Of a stretch of 64,000 bases of DNA, positions 8,741-16,725 are shown piece by piece. The translations under genes and the position numbers were made by a program. This DNA comes from Prevotella denticola (GTDB taxonomy: Bacteria; Bacteroidota; Bacteroidia; Bacteroidales; Bacteroidaceae). A model generated the notes under the pieces. It was not told the origin of the DNA. It made no database searches and was given only the letters and a program-made list of their open reading frames with translations. The DNA lies in NCBI RefSeq assembly GCF_900454835.1, contig NZ_UGTM01000001.1, positions 186,501-250,500 on the forward strand, read 5' to 3'. How positions within the stretch are numbered: position 1 is the first letter of the stretch; every line of letters starts with the position of its first letter.

Positions 8741-8838
8741 GCGGATGTATCATGCGGCAGGACGACGCAAGGTCATTCCACTGGTTTTCTGTTCTGGTGA
8801 ATCCGGTTCATCTTCCTTGGGAAGAACCGGGCAGCGCA

Positions 8839-10803
8839 TCACGAGTCTGTGGAAAGGCTGTCCCACAACTTCTTGTAAAAGGGATGGCGGGTCATTGTCC
8901 GGACATTGCCGAGGATTATCAGCTTCATGCGGGCACGTGTTATGGCAACATTCATACGCCGCAGGTCACGCAGGAAACCGATCTGCCCTTCTTCATTGGA
9001 ACGCACAAGAGAGATGAGTATCACGTCGCGCTCCTGTCCCTGGAAGCCGTCAACCGTATTCACGCTGACAAGACTCCGATAAGGCTTGAAGAACTCCCGC
9101 TTCTTTATCAGGCTGCGGAGGTACTGCACCTGGGCACGATAAGGCGAGATGATACCTACGTCAATCCGTTCGTCCAGCACACGCTGCCTGCCAATCTTCG
9201 TGAAATAATCCTTCAATGTCTTGAGTGTCAGCTCTGCTTCTCCTTTGTTGATGCGCCCGAAAGAAGAACCGACAAACTGCTCGTGGAAGGAGGCTTCCTT
9301 GTCTTCGACTGATGGAACAGATGTTTGATTACCTTCACTTGCCGTTGAACCGGACGCTGCTGTCATGGTATCATCAGAGGTGTCAATCCATACCATCGGG
9401 TTGTCATAATCGAGGATGCCTCGGTACTTGATCTGCGGAGCCGCCTCCACCTGTCCGCCATAGAACCAGTCGGACGAGAAACGCATGATTTCTTCGTTCA
9501 TGCGATACTGCACTTTCAGCAGTGTCACGACCTCCGGCTTGTTCTCCACGATGCGTTCCATCAGTGTCTTGCCCAATCCTCCCCGCAAGGCGGCAATGCT
9601 CTTTACTGTCGGCGGCAGCTGGCAGTGGTCACCCGCCAGGATGACTCTCGAAGCCCTGCGGATGGCAATCCAGCAGGCAGCCTCCAGTGCCTGTGCTGCC
9701 TCGTCTATGAACAAGGTGGTGAACTTCTGCCCCTCCATCACCCTGCTGCCGGCCCCGACCAGGGTAGAAGCAACGACACGTGCCTCACCAAACAGACTGG
9801 TATGGATGCGTATCTCAAGCTCCGTGGCGCGGCTCTTCAGACGGTCCATCTTCTGATGATAGCTCTCAGATCCCCGTTTCCTGTTATTCCGCAATTCACG
9901 AATAGCCTTCCGTATCGACCATAACTGTGGATAATCCGGATGCGCCTCGAACTTCCGTTCGTATGTGAAACCGAGCATCTTGTCATTCACACGGGTAGGA
10001 TTGCCGATGCGCAGGACATTGATGCCCCGGTCGATGAGTTTCTCTGAGATCCAGTCTACGGCCATGTTGCTTTGCGCACAGACCAGCACCTGGCTCTCCC
10101 GCATCAGTGTCTCGTTGATGGCTTCGACCAGTGTCGTCGTCTTTCCTGTTCCTGGCGGACCGTGGACGACCGCCACGTCCTTCGCCCACAGCACCTCGTT
10201 GACCGCCCGCTCCTGCGCAGGGTTCAGCCAAGGCAGGCGAATGGGGGAAAAGGAGAATCTCTCTGCCTTCTGCCGTGAACAGAACAAGTCGCGCAGGTAG
10301 GCCAGCCGGTTTCCCTTTGCCTTCATTGTACGGTCCAGTGCATCGAACATCATCTGGTAGCTTGTCTCATCAAAGCCCAACTGACAGCCTGTCTGCTCCG
10401 AAGCCGACTGAAGGTCCGGCAAGGGGGCGGAGTCGGGGACTGCAACTACCATACGGTCGCCTTCCACATACGATACGGTACCTGTGAAACCATAGTATTT
10501 CAGTCTGCCACCCGCCTTGTCTCCACCATCAACATACCTGAAGAACAACAACGGCCGGCCGCATTCAAAGTTGTGTTCTATGTCGCTGTCCTGCGTACGG
10601 AACACCTCGATGCAGAGCTGGTTCAGTCCGTTATAGAACCGCTTGCCCACCTTTATCGGAAACCAGGCATCGCCCCGTTTCACTTTCCGCTGCATACCGG
10701 TGGCTTCCGTCTGTTTTCTGAAGGTTTCCTTTTCGGCATAATACTCCATCTGGAGCAATAACCGCTGTCGTTGTAAGAGTTGTATGGGAGTTTCCTGAAA
10801 CAT
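8839..10803 (-). CDS. SF1B DNA/RNA helicase of the UPF1/IGHMBP2 type
   Basis: A 654-residue helicase. An N-terminal beta-rich region (1-200) resembling the IGHMBP2/UPF1 1B domain precedes two RecA-like domains. Motif I is HGPPGTGKTTT near 215, motif II FIDEAAQALEAA near 364 (DEAA box of the UPF1 class), motif III GDHCQLPPTV, motif V VNTVDGFQGQERD near 581 and motif VI MNVAITRARMKLI. It should unwind nucleic acid 5' to 3' using ATP; the substrate cannot be told from sequence. The start is set at MFQETPIQLLQRQR (10803) because the 28 residues before it in the open frame read through an intergenic repeat. The 8741-8838 gap is empty. Such proteins are common in Bacteroidales chromosomes. A second, larger helicase of the same superfamily lies 1.2 kb upstream in the same direction. 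Confidence 0.9.
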   Translation of the reverse strand: MFQETPIQLLQRQRLLLQMEYYAEKETFRKQTEATGMQRKVKRGDAWFPIKVGKRFYNGLNQLCIEVFRTQDSDIEHNFECGRPLLFFRYVDGGDKAGGRLKYYGFTGTVSYVEGDRMVVAVPDSAPLPDLQSASEQTGCQLGFDETSYQMMFDALDRTMKAKGNRLAYLRDLFCSRQKAERFSFSPIRLPWLNPAQERAVNEVLWAKDVAVVHGPPGTGKTTTLVEAINETLMRESQVLVCAQSNMAVDWISEKLIDRGINVLRIGNPTRVNDKMLGFTYERKFEAHPDYPQLWSIRKAIRELRNNRKRGSESYHQKMDRLKSRATELEIRIHTSLFGEARVVASTLVGAGSRVMEGQKFTTLFIDEAAQALEAACWIAIRRASRVILAGDHCQLPPTVKSIAALRGGLGKTLMERIVENKPEVVTLLKVQYRMNEEIMRFSSDWFYGGQVEAAPQIKYRGILDYDNPMVWIDTSDDTMTAASGSTASEGNQTSVPSVEDKEASFHEQFVGSSFGRINKGEAELTLKTLKDYFTKIGRQRVLDERIDVGIISPYRAQVQYLRSLIKKREFFKPYRSLVSVNTVDGFQGQERDVILISLVRSNEEGQIGFLRDLRRMNVAITRARMKLIILGNVRTMTRHPFYKKLWDSLSTDS

Positions 10804-11085
10804 TGCTTTATAAGTTGACGGGATGATAAGTTGACAAGTTAATTGTAAGTAACTAAGCGAATACTTGGGTAACACTCTTCTTTGCAAGCTGATTGTGAAA
10901 AGAATCGGAACATTAAAAGAAGAACATCATACGCCCATTCTGCCTCTTTTGTTCTAATGCCTCTCCCATCTGCTTGGCTGCTGACTTGAAAAAGAAAGCT
11001 ATAAGATGCTATCTGATATTCTTCAAGTATGTTCTGAAAATTCCACACTGGTCAGTTGACGGCCCCCACAAGATACAGGCCGGAA

Positions 11086-11841
11086 CTAACAGCTGAAGTC
11101 GTCATCTACCTCGGCGGCTTTCCCAAGCTGCTGCCCGCCCTGTGCACAAGATGACAGGAACAGCACGACCCTGAGATTCTCATAATGTGCCGGTACCGAA
11201 AGAACCAGGTCCAGCTTTCCGTCACCATCCAGGTCGCCGGCAAAGAGAAGACGGAACCAAGCATCGTCCACCTGCGCTTCCCGGACAATCCGCTCTCCGT
11301 TCAGCAGCAGACAGTAATTCTTGTAGATGTCCTCCCCTTTCGCCTTTGCCTCCAACTTGTAACGTCTCCCGGAAAAAGTGAAATTACGGACAGTGCCGGG
11401 TTCAAGGTAAGAACTGTCTGAGAGTTCAACGTCGGCCACCTGTACCTTTCCCATTCTTATGGGCAGCTGATTGACAAACAGAATCGTTTTCCGCTTTCCC
11501 CGCAGGTCTGATGCCAAATCACCTGTACAGGGGTCTTCCTCTTTCCGAATTCGATAATGCGCCTTTCCAACGTAATAATCCTTTCCTTGCTGGTAAAGTT
11601 CAGTCCAGTTCCTGTCTATCAGCGTGTCCGGGTCACACAGGCGATAGAGGAAGGGTACAAGAATCTTATACGTAAGCGGCTTCGCCCTCACGGTTTCTGC
11701 AACCTCCATTTTCTTTGCGGAGACTGTATCTTTCCGCAATACCGGTTCCTCATGAACGCTGCTGACAGGTTTCCTGTCCGTACACGACAGGAGCATCACG
11801 CAAAGAACCGGCAATAAGAAAAGTGTCTTTTTCCTCATCAT
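11086..11841 (-). CDS. Lipoprotein with an FG-GAP/EF-hand-like DGDGKLDL motif
   Basis: A 251-residue exported protein. The signal peptide MMRKKTLFLLPVLCVMLLSC ends in a lipobox with Cys20 as the lipid-modified residue. The mature part is mixed charged and beta-like. Near its end (about 205-214) is DGDGKLDLVL, the calcium-binding loop typical of FG-GAP repeats and of dockerin- or EF-hand-like loops, preceded by FAGDL, the usual FG-GAP context. No enzymatic motif is seen. It lies between two SF1 helicase genes on the same strand, but with gaps of 282 and 114 bp, so co-transcription is uncertain. The ATG at 11868 would add nine residues before the lysine-arginine stretch; the tandem ATG at 11841/11838 gives a normal lipoprotein signal. 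The function is unknown. Confidence 0.75.
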   Translation of the reverse strand: MMRKKTLFLLPVLCVMLLSCTDRKPVSSVHEEPVLRKDTVSAKKMEVAETVRAKPLTYKILVPFLYRLCDPDTLIDRNWTELYQQGKDYYVGKAHYRIRKEEDPCTGDLASDLRGKRKTILFVNQLPIRMGKVQVADVELSDSSYLEPGTVRNFTFSGRRYKLEAKAKGEDIYKNYCLLLNGERIVREAQVDDAWFRLLFAGDLDGDGKLDLVLSVPAHYENLRVVLFLSSCAQGGQQLGKAAEVDDDFSC

Positions 11842-11955
11842 AATCATACGCTTAACGCCTTCCGGCATACGACATCTTCCATCTAAACACAGTGCAAAAA
11901 TAATGTTTTTCCTTGTATATTACAACCTGCCGGCTGTACTTTTCCACATACCGTT

Positions 11956-14900
11956 TCAACAGCCGTCTTCGTAGTAGCCACCTTTTTCCTTGATGTAGTC
12001 GATGAGTTCTGCGAAGAGCGGGTTCTGTCTTAACGTTGCCTCATTGCCGGTAAGAACCAGCTGCTTGCGTGCCCGTGTGATGGCGACGTTCAGCTTCCGG
12101 TCGATGGGCTGGCCGTCCTCATAGAAAGTATTGGCGGTGAGGAAATCGAGCTGGTAACGGCTTTGAATCGTGAAGGAATAGAGGATGATGTCACGCTGGC
12201 TGCCCTGGTAGCGTTCGACCGTGTCGATGCTGATTTCTTCCAGTCCCGGGATGCCGAGTTTCTCGATTTCCTTGCGAATCATGGCTATCTGATTGCGGTA
12301 GGGAACGATGACTCCCACGGATTTCTGCGGATTGAAGTCGCTGCCGAGCTGCCGGTGCAGACGGTGGAGCAGATCGGCAATGATCTGTGCTTCTTCCGTG
12401 TTTACCTTTTCGGAAACATTCAGTTGCCGGCAGGATTTTGAAGGAATGAAAATCATGCGATGGGTCTTCAAGATGTCGTCAGTCTCGTCTTCGCTTACCT
12501 CATGATAAGGCAAGGTCTGTTCCAGCTGATGCGCCAAGGGCACACATTCCAGTTGCTCTTTCGCATAGAACCTGCGGTTGGCAAAATCGGCAATGTCAGG
12601 GTGCATTCGTCCTTGTTTGTGCAGTGTGCCGATGAAGTCTGTGCGTCCTGCTGCCCGCTCTGTGAGGATGAGCCGCTCGAAGAGGGAGTTGGCGCAGGAG
12701 GTGAGGTGGATAGCTTCCAGTGTTTCGTCTTCGACAATCACTTCCGCATCACTCTGTTGCACAACCGCCGGCAGCTGTTTGTGGTCGCCGATCAGTATGA
12801 ACTTCCGGATTGCCCGCTCTTCCTTGTGCCGGCTTGTCAGCAGCCCGATAATATTCGGTTCTAATATCTGACTCGCCTCGTCGATGACGGCGAGGTCAAA
12901 TTGCTTGATGTTGAACAGGGCAGAACGGGAATTCATCGTTGAGGTGGTGGCTACCACAATCTGCGCATTCTCCAAGGTCGACCTGATGGTGTGAAGAGAC
13001 GGGCTCTCGTCGATGACCTCCTGTAACAGATGGTCGCTGTATTCCGGGGAACAACTGAACTCATTACCCATGCGGATATAGTCCAGCATATTCTCTGAAA
13101 GCATATTGCAGATCTCGTCGACAGCACGATTTGTATAGGCCAGGAGAAGGATTGAACTTTGAGCTTTGGGCTTTGAGCTTTGAACATTATTACATTCTGC
13201 TAACTGTTCACGCACAAGGAACTGCAGTGCCTGTGAGGTCTTCCCCGTCCCCGGAGGACCGATGAGGAGAAAATAGTCCTGCGCCTGTTTCGCTTTCAGG
13301 AGAATCTCGTCATAACCGGGATGGTAACCGCACGACAATCTCAAGGTCTTGTCCACACGTGGCGCACGCTGGCCGAGGAGCAGCCGGCGGCGGTCTGTTT
13401 CCGAGGTGATGAACGTGTAGAGGCTCCGGATGGCCGATGTGCCGCCGATGTCGCTTCCAGCATGTTCGATGGCGAAGCGTTCTCCGCTGATCAGGTCGGG
13501 GTTCTGCTGTCCGTCGCTGAGGTGTACGACGATCCGGTCGCTGTGTATCTCCTGCAGCGATCCCTTGAAGAGAATGCTTTTCCGCACGTCCGGTTCTTCG
13601 TTTTTCCTGTACGCATAGAGGTAGACCATGTCGCCTCTGCGGAAATTCGGCAGGAAGTCATCCCCCTGCCGGGGTATGCAGAGTGTCACCGTGTCGTAGC
13701 CGTTGGACGAGGTGCTGCGTTCTTTGCCCATGAGGGTCAGTTCTGTGTAGATGTTGCCTGTCTCTTTCTTCTCTGCCAGGGGCATGTTCCAGAGGTCGGC
13801 ACAGCTGTTTCCCACGCCCTCCTGCGCTCCCACTTTCGATACAAGCTGTTCCTTGATGACAAAGGTCATCATACGTATGAAGTAGGCCCGTTCCAGGCTG
13901 TCGAGCCGGTGGAGGGGTGCAAGTGTCTCCGTAAGCTGTGGCAGGAGGTATTCATGATAGAACCGGTCGTTCTGTTTCCCGGTGTTCAATGTCTGTGGGG
14001 TAAGCAGTGGCAGTATTCTGCCAAATCCGTTCTCTGCCATCCAGAACTCCGTCGCCACGGCCTGGTTGCGGAAGCGGATGGCCTCGTGCAGGAGCGATTG
14101 CAGCGGCTCCACCTCGAGCAGTCCGTCGGGCAGAGGATATTTCGAGTACATCAGCCGGATGTGTGCCTGTTTCGGGGTAAGGCGGAAGTTGTATTGCAGA
14201 ATGCCGTAGTAGAGGAGCAGCTGTACATAATGTTTCTCCACATGGAGTGACCCGTGCGGATTCCGGAACTTGCGTTCGATAAAGATGTTCTTGCCCGACT
14301 TCTGTTCGACAAGCAGCTTCAGGTCGGTCGTCATCAGGTCCACACGTCCCTGTATGCCCAGCCGTTCGCAGACGAAAGACGGCTCGAGGATGGCTTTTCT
14401 ACGGTCGAAAGTGCGGAAGATTTCATCCACAATATCCTTGATGTTCTCCACCTGCCGTCCGGCCTCCTGCTTGAAGGCTGCGGCGTCAAAGTTGGGACAG
14501 GTGGCGAAGTCCAGTGCCTTTTCCCGGAAGTTGGAGCGGAAGGTGTCCTTGATGTCGTAGTGTCCGGGATGGTTGATGATGTCATCGAGTGCAGCCCCGG
14601 CGAAGTTACCCAGCACGGTATATTTGTTGGCAGGCCGTGTACCGAGCCGGTTAACCGTGAAGAGCAGCGGGTGGTGTCCGTAACTCTCAAAGCAGTTGGC
14701 GATGGCGGATATATCCAGCAGATAGTCGGGCTCTACGACGATGAGCCTTGGCACTACCTTCCGGTGTGTGACGGTGCAGTCGAGGAGGTTCAGCTGCATC
14801 CCCTCGCGCAGCAGCGGTCGCAGATAGCTGAAGTCGACATATTCCGGCGTGTCCGTATAGTCTACCGTCAGGAACTTCTCACTGCAGTCCTGGTTGGTCA

Positions 14901-15336
14901 CGGCCACCTGGATTGTTTCCTCGTTCCACTTCCTTACGATGCAGCGGATGTAACGGTAGTTTGCAATCTGTATGTGCTCCGTCATGCGTCCGTGTTCCGG
15001 TATCCTGCCGACAAGGAACGGGGGAACCGGCTCCTGTACGACGGCAGAGACGAAGAGAGCGAGGGCACGGCAGTCGTAAGCCACGTCGTCGGGCAGGACG
15101 GGTGCGCTGGAATTGCTGTGCCGGCGCATCTTCTGGATGGCGACGATGTCCTGTGGAGCTATGTTATGTTGCCGGCAGAGCGACTCTACCTGCGACGAGA
15201 GGTTGCCGAAACCGTGGCGGGTCTCCTTCAGTCCTTCGTGACAGGCGATGACGAGTGCCTCGTGCATGATGCGCGGCTGTGCTTCTGCCGGTGCTGAAAG
15301 GATGTCGGCGATGCGTGTGAAAAGTTCGTGTGCCAT
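11956..15336 (-). CDS. Dna2-like protein: PD-(D/E)XK nuclease plus SF1 helicase
   Basis: An 1126-residue protein. Around residues 330-380 the sequence GRVDLMTTD, then LVEQKSGKN, then HYVQLLLYYGIL gives the D, E-x-K and Q-x3-Y signature of RecB/Cas4-type PD-(D/E)XK nucleases. Cysteines flank this region, but an Fe-S cluster cannot be confirmed. The C-terminal half is a UPF1/Dna2-class SF1B helicase: motif I IGPPGTGKTSQ near 690, motif II VIDEASQILEPN, motif III GDHKQLPAVV, motif V DTVERYQGSQRD and motif VI LNVAITRARKQL. Nuclease followed by helicase is the Dna2 order, pointing to processing of 5' flaps or DNA ends; the exact role in Bacteroidota is not known to me. An in-frame repeat-like insertion sits just after motif I (13152-13186). 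The start MAHELFTRIADIL is the only plausible one. Confidence 0.88.
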   Translation of the reverse strand: MAHELFTRIADILSAPAEAQPRIMHEALVIACHEGLKETRHGFGNLSSQVESLCRQHNIAPQDIVAIQKMRRHSNSSAPVLPDDVAYDCRALALFVSAVVQEPVPPFLVGRIPEHGRMTEHIQIANYRYIRCIVRKWNEETIQVAVTNQDCSEKFLTVDYTDTPEYVDFSYLRPLLREGMQLNLLDCTVTHRKVVPRLIVVEPDYLLDISAIANCFESYGHHPLLFTVNRLGTRPANKYTVLGNFAGAALDDIINHPGHYDIKDTFRSNFREKALDFATCPNFDAAAFKQEAGRQVENIKDIVDEIFRTFDRRKAILEPSFVCERLGIQGRVDLMTTDLKLLVEQKSGKNIFIERKFRNPHGSLHVEKHYVQLLLYYGILQYNFRLTPKQAHIRLMYSKYPLPDGLLEVEPLQSLLHEAIRFRNQAVATEFWMAENGFGRILPLLTPQTLNTGKQNDRFYHEYLLPQLTETLAPLHRLDSLERAYFIRMMTFVIKEQLVSKVGAQEGVGNSCADLWNMPLAEKKETGNIYTELTLMGKERSTSSNGYDTVTLCIPRQGDDFLPNFRRGDMVYLYAYRKNEEPDVRKSILFKGSLQEIHSDRIVVHLSDGQQNPDLISGERFAIEHAGSDIGGTSAIRSLYTFITSETDRRRLLLGQRAPRVDKTLRLSCGYHPGYDEILLKAKQAQDYFLLIGPPGTGKTSQALQFLVREQLAECNNVQSSKPKAQSSILLLAYTNRAVDEICNMLSENMLDYIRMGNEFSCSPEYSDHLLQEVIDESPSLHTIRSTLENAQIVVATTSTMNSRSALFNIKQFDLAVIDEASQILEPNIIGLLTSRHKEERAIRKFILIGDHKQLPAVVQQSDAEVIVEDETLEAIHLTSCANSLFERLILTERAAGRTDFIGTLHKQGRMHPDIADFANRRFYAKEQLECVPLAHQLEQTLPYHEVSEDETDDILKTHRMIFIPSKSCRQLNVSEKVNTEEAQIIADLLHRLHRQLGSDFNPQKSVGVIVPYRNQIAMIRKEIEKLGIPGLEEISIDTVERYQGSQRDIILYSFTIQSRYQLDFLTANTFYEDGQPIDRKLNVAITRARKQLVLTGNEATLRQNPLFAELIDYIKEKGGYYEDGC
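13152..13186. repeat. In-frame CTTTGAG-type simple repeat inside the Dna2-like gene
   Basis: The plus strand shows CTTTGAG, CTTTGGG, CTTTGAG and CTTTGAA in tandem. On the coding strand it encodes NNVQSSKPKAQSS between the helicase P-loop region and ILLLAYTNRAVDEI (motif Ia). Such repeats are normally intergenic; here the reading frame is kept. Confidence 0.7.
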
Positions 15337-15490
15337 AGAAAAGTATCTCTCCGTCCTTCCCGAAGAAGAGGAGTTGAAATTATGCAGTGCGTGAGGACAG
15401 AATCTTTAGTGTATGTCCTGTGTGAAAGCTGTTGCCTTGAAACCGGGTCATTACAGTTTGTCTTTGCTGTCAGACGGCACTTGTCCTGAA

Positions 15491-15576
15491 TTATTTCCGT
15501 GAAGAGAAGAATTTCTTTTCATGAAGAAAAATATTTCTTTTCATGAAGAAAAATATTTCTTTTCACGAAAATAATT
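15491..15576. repeat. Period-22 array with CATGAA/CGTGAA cores
   Basis: Core C(A/G)(T/C)GAA begins at 15498, 15520, 15542 and 15564, exactly 22 bp apart. The two middle units are identical (TTCTTTTCATGAAGAAAAAT plus AT). The outer units mirror each other (TTATTTcCGTGAA against TTCACGAAAATAA), so the whole array is roughly palindromic. It lies upstream of the Dna2-like gene and downstream of the 15603-16598 gene. A close relative is at 38475-38560. Confidence 0.85.
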
Positions 15577-15602
15577 CCGCAAAGATAGCTTTGCCCTGTT
15601 CT

Positions 15603-16598
15603 TTACTGTCCTCCCAGGCGTTCAAAGAAAGTGATGATTTCTTCCCAGGTCTTGAACTCATCGCTGCCGAAGTGCAGTGTTGTTCCGAGGAAGTCGTCGT
15701 TTCCGGTGCTGCTGATGAGGTAGTCGCCATAAAGAAGCTGTGGCTGGTTGGTGAAGAAGACGTGATTCCATGCCGGCGTACTGAAGGTCTCTTCAATCCA
15801 TTCCTGCTGCCTGGCAATGGCTTCCGGACTGTTCGTCGGGGCAGGACAGACGAAGAAGACGTTGTAGTTGTCGAGTAAGAACTCGTAGGCTTTGTGGAGG
15901 CTCGACTTCGGTTTTACGTACCCGTCGGCAAGAGTGTTCTGGTCGATGAATACTGTCCGGCGTTCGCGTCCCTCCTGACGGTCGTCAATCCATCGGACGA
16001 CCGGCATGAGATAGTGGAAGATGGCCTTTTCTATGAGGCGGTGTTCTCCGTGGAAGCGGATGGCCTGCGGGTAATGCTCCCGGAACAGATCGAAGGTGTG
16101 TACGACGGAGTCGGCATCGCCGAAGAGCCCGAAGACGTGCTGCCGTTCCTCCTCGTTCACCTGTGAGAAGCATTGCTCGGTCATGTCCCTGTATTCCTTC
16201 ACCAGTGCTTTGGTGACGATGACCTCCTGTACGCCGTCCTGCCGTTCGTTCTGGTAGACCTGTTTCCCCATCATATTGCTCTCGGTGAGGGTTGCTCCCA
16301 TCTGGAAAGCAGGGTTCACACAGATGCGGTCGATACCATAGAGCATCTCTGTGTACATGCCTCCCATCGACGTGCCGATGATAAGGTCAGGCTTCTCTGT
16401 GCCGACGAGATTCCGCAGCAGTTCCATCGCCTCCTCGGGATGTATGGGGAGGTCGGGGGCGATGACGGTTGCCTGGGGCATGTAGTCGCGCAGAATCTGT
16501 GCGGTGTGGGTGGATCCGGCTGACATGAAGCCGTGAACGTAGATGATTTTCTTCCCAGCCATGAGGTCGGGGAAGGTTTTCTTATATTGATTTTCCAT
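15603..16598 (-). CDS. YqiA/YcfP-like alpha/beta-hydrolase fused to a degenerate 5'-nucleotidase (NT5C-like) domain
   Basis: A 331-residue fusion. Residues 15-200 are an alpha/beta-hydrolase of the YqiA/YcfP kind: IIYVHGFMSAGSTHTA near 18, nucleophile elbow GTSMGG with Ser77, then FGDAD near 160 and FHGEHRL near 182 supplying likely acid and His. Residues 213-331 follow the plan of cytosolic 5'(3')-deoxyribonucleotidases of the HAD superfamily: VFIDQNTLADG at motif I, SPEAIARQQEWIEETF, then FFTNQPQLLYGDYLI and LHFGSDEFKTWEEIITFF at the end. The HAD key residues are changed: the second Asp of D-x-D is Asn, the expected Lys is Gln and the acidic pair before the C-terminus is Ser-Ser. The second domain is therefore probably inactive, perhaps a binding or scaffold module. 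The substrate is unknown; esterase activity is plausible. Confidence 0.75.
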   Translation of the reverse strand: MENQYKKTFPDLMAGKKIIYVHGFMSAGSTHTAQILRDYMPQATVIAPDLPIHPEEAMELLRNLVGTEKPDLIIGTSMGGMYTEMLYGIDRICVNPAFQMGATLTESNMMGKQVYQNERQDGVQEVIVTKALVKEYRDMTEQCFSQVNEEERQHVFGLFGDADSVVHTFDLFREHYPQAIRFHGEHRLIEKAIFHYLMPVVRWIDDRQEGRERRTVFIDQNTLADGYVKPKSSLHKAYEFLLDNYNVFFVCPAPTNSPEAIARQQEWIEETFSTPAWNHVFFTNQPQLLYGDYLISSTGNDDFLGTTLHFGSDEFKTWEEIITFFERLGGQ

Positions 16599-16603
16599 AA
16601 GCG

Positions 16604-16663
16604 GTGATAAGCGGTGATAGGTGGTGATGGGCGGTGTGATAGGCGATGATGGGCGGTGATGAG
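16604..16663. repeat. GCGGTGAT decamer repeats
   Basis: About six copies of a 10-bp unit of the form RRGCGGTGAT in tandem, one with a 2-bp insertion. The same unit occurs at 59339-59374 and inverted at 59393-59428. Confidence 0.8.
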
Positions 16664-16722
16664 TCTTACCCTGACTGGCTTCCGTCAGGCACTCCCCTCC
16701 TTCTGAGAGACTGGGGGAGGCT
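16637..16722 (-). repeat. Dispersed 85-bp intergenic repeat, copy 1
   Basis: On the minus strand it reads CCTCCCCCAG, then TGACGGAAGCCAGTCAGGG and TAAGACTCATCACCGCCC. This aligns along its length with 27010-27100 on the plus strand (CGGAAGCCGGTCAGGGTAAG, then CTTATCACCGTCCCATCAT). Confidence 0.75.
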
Positions 16723-16725
16723 TCA

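Noticed and set aside
13321..15297. Long plus-strand ORFs opposite the Dna2-like gene
   Set aside because: Antisense shadows of a gene with clear nuclease and helicase motifs.
15491..15576. CRISPR array
   Set aside because: Unit is 22 bp with no variable spacers, too few repeats, and no cas genes; the same holds for the other period-22 arrays.
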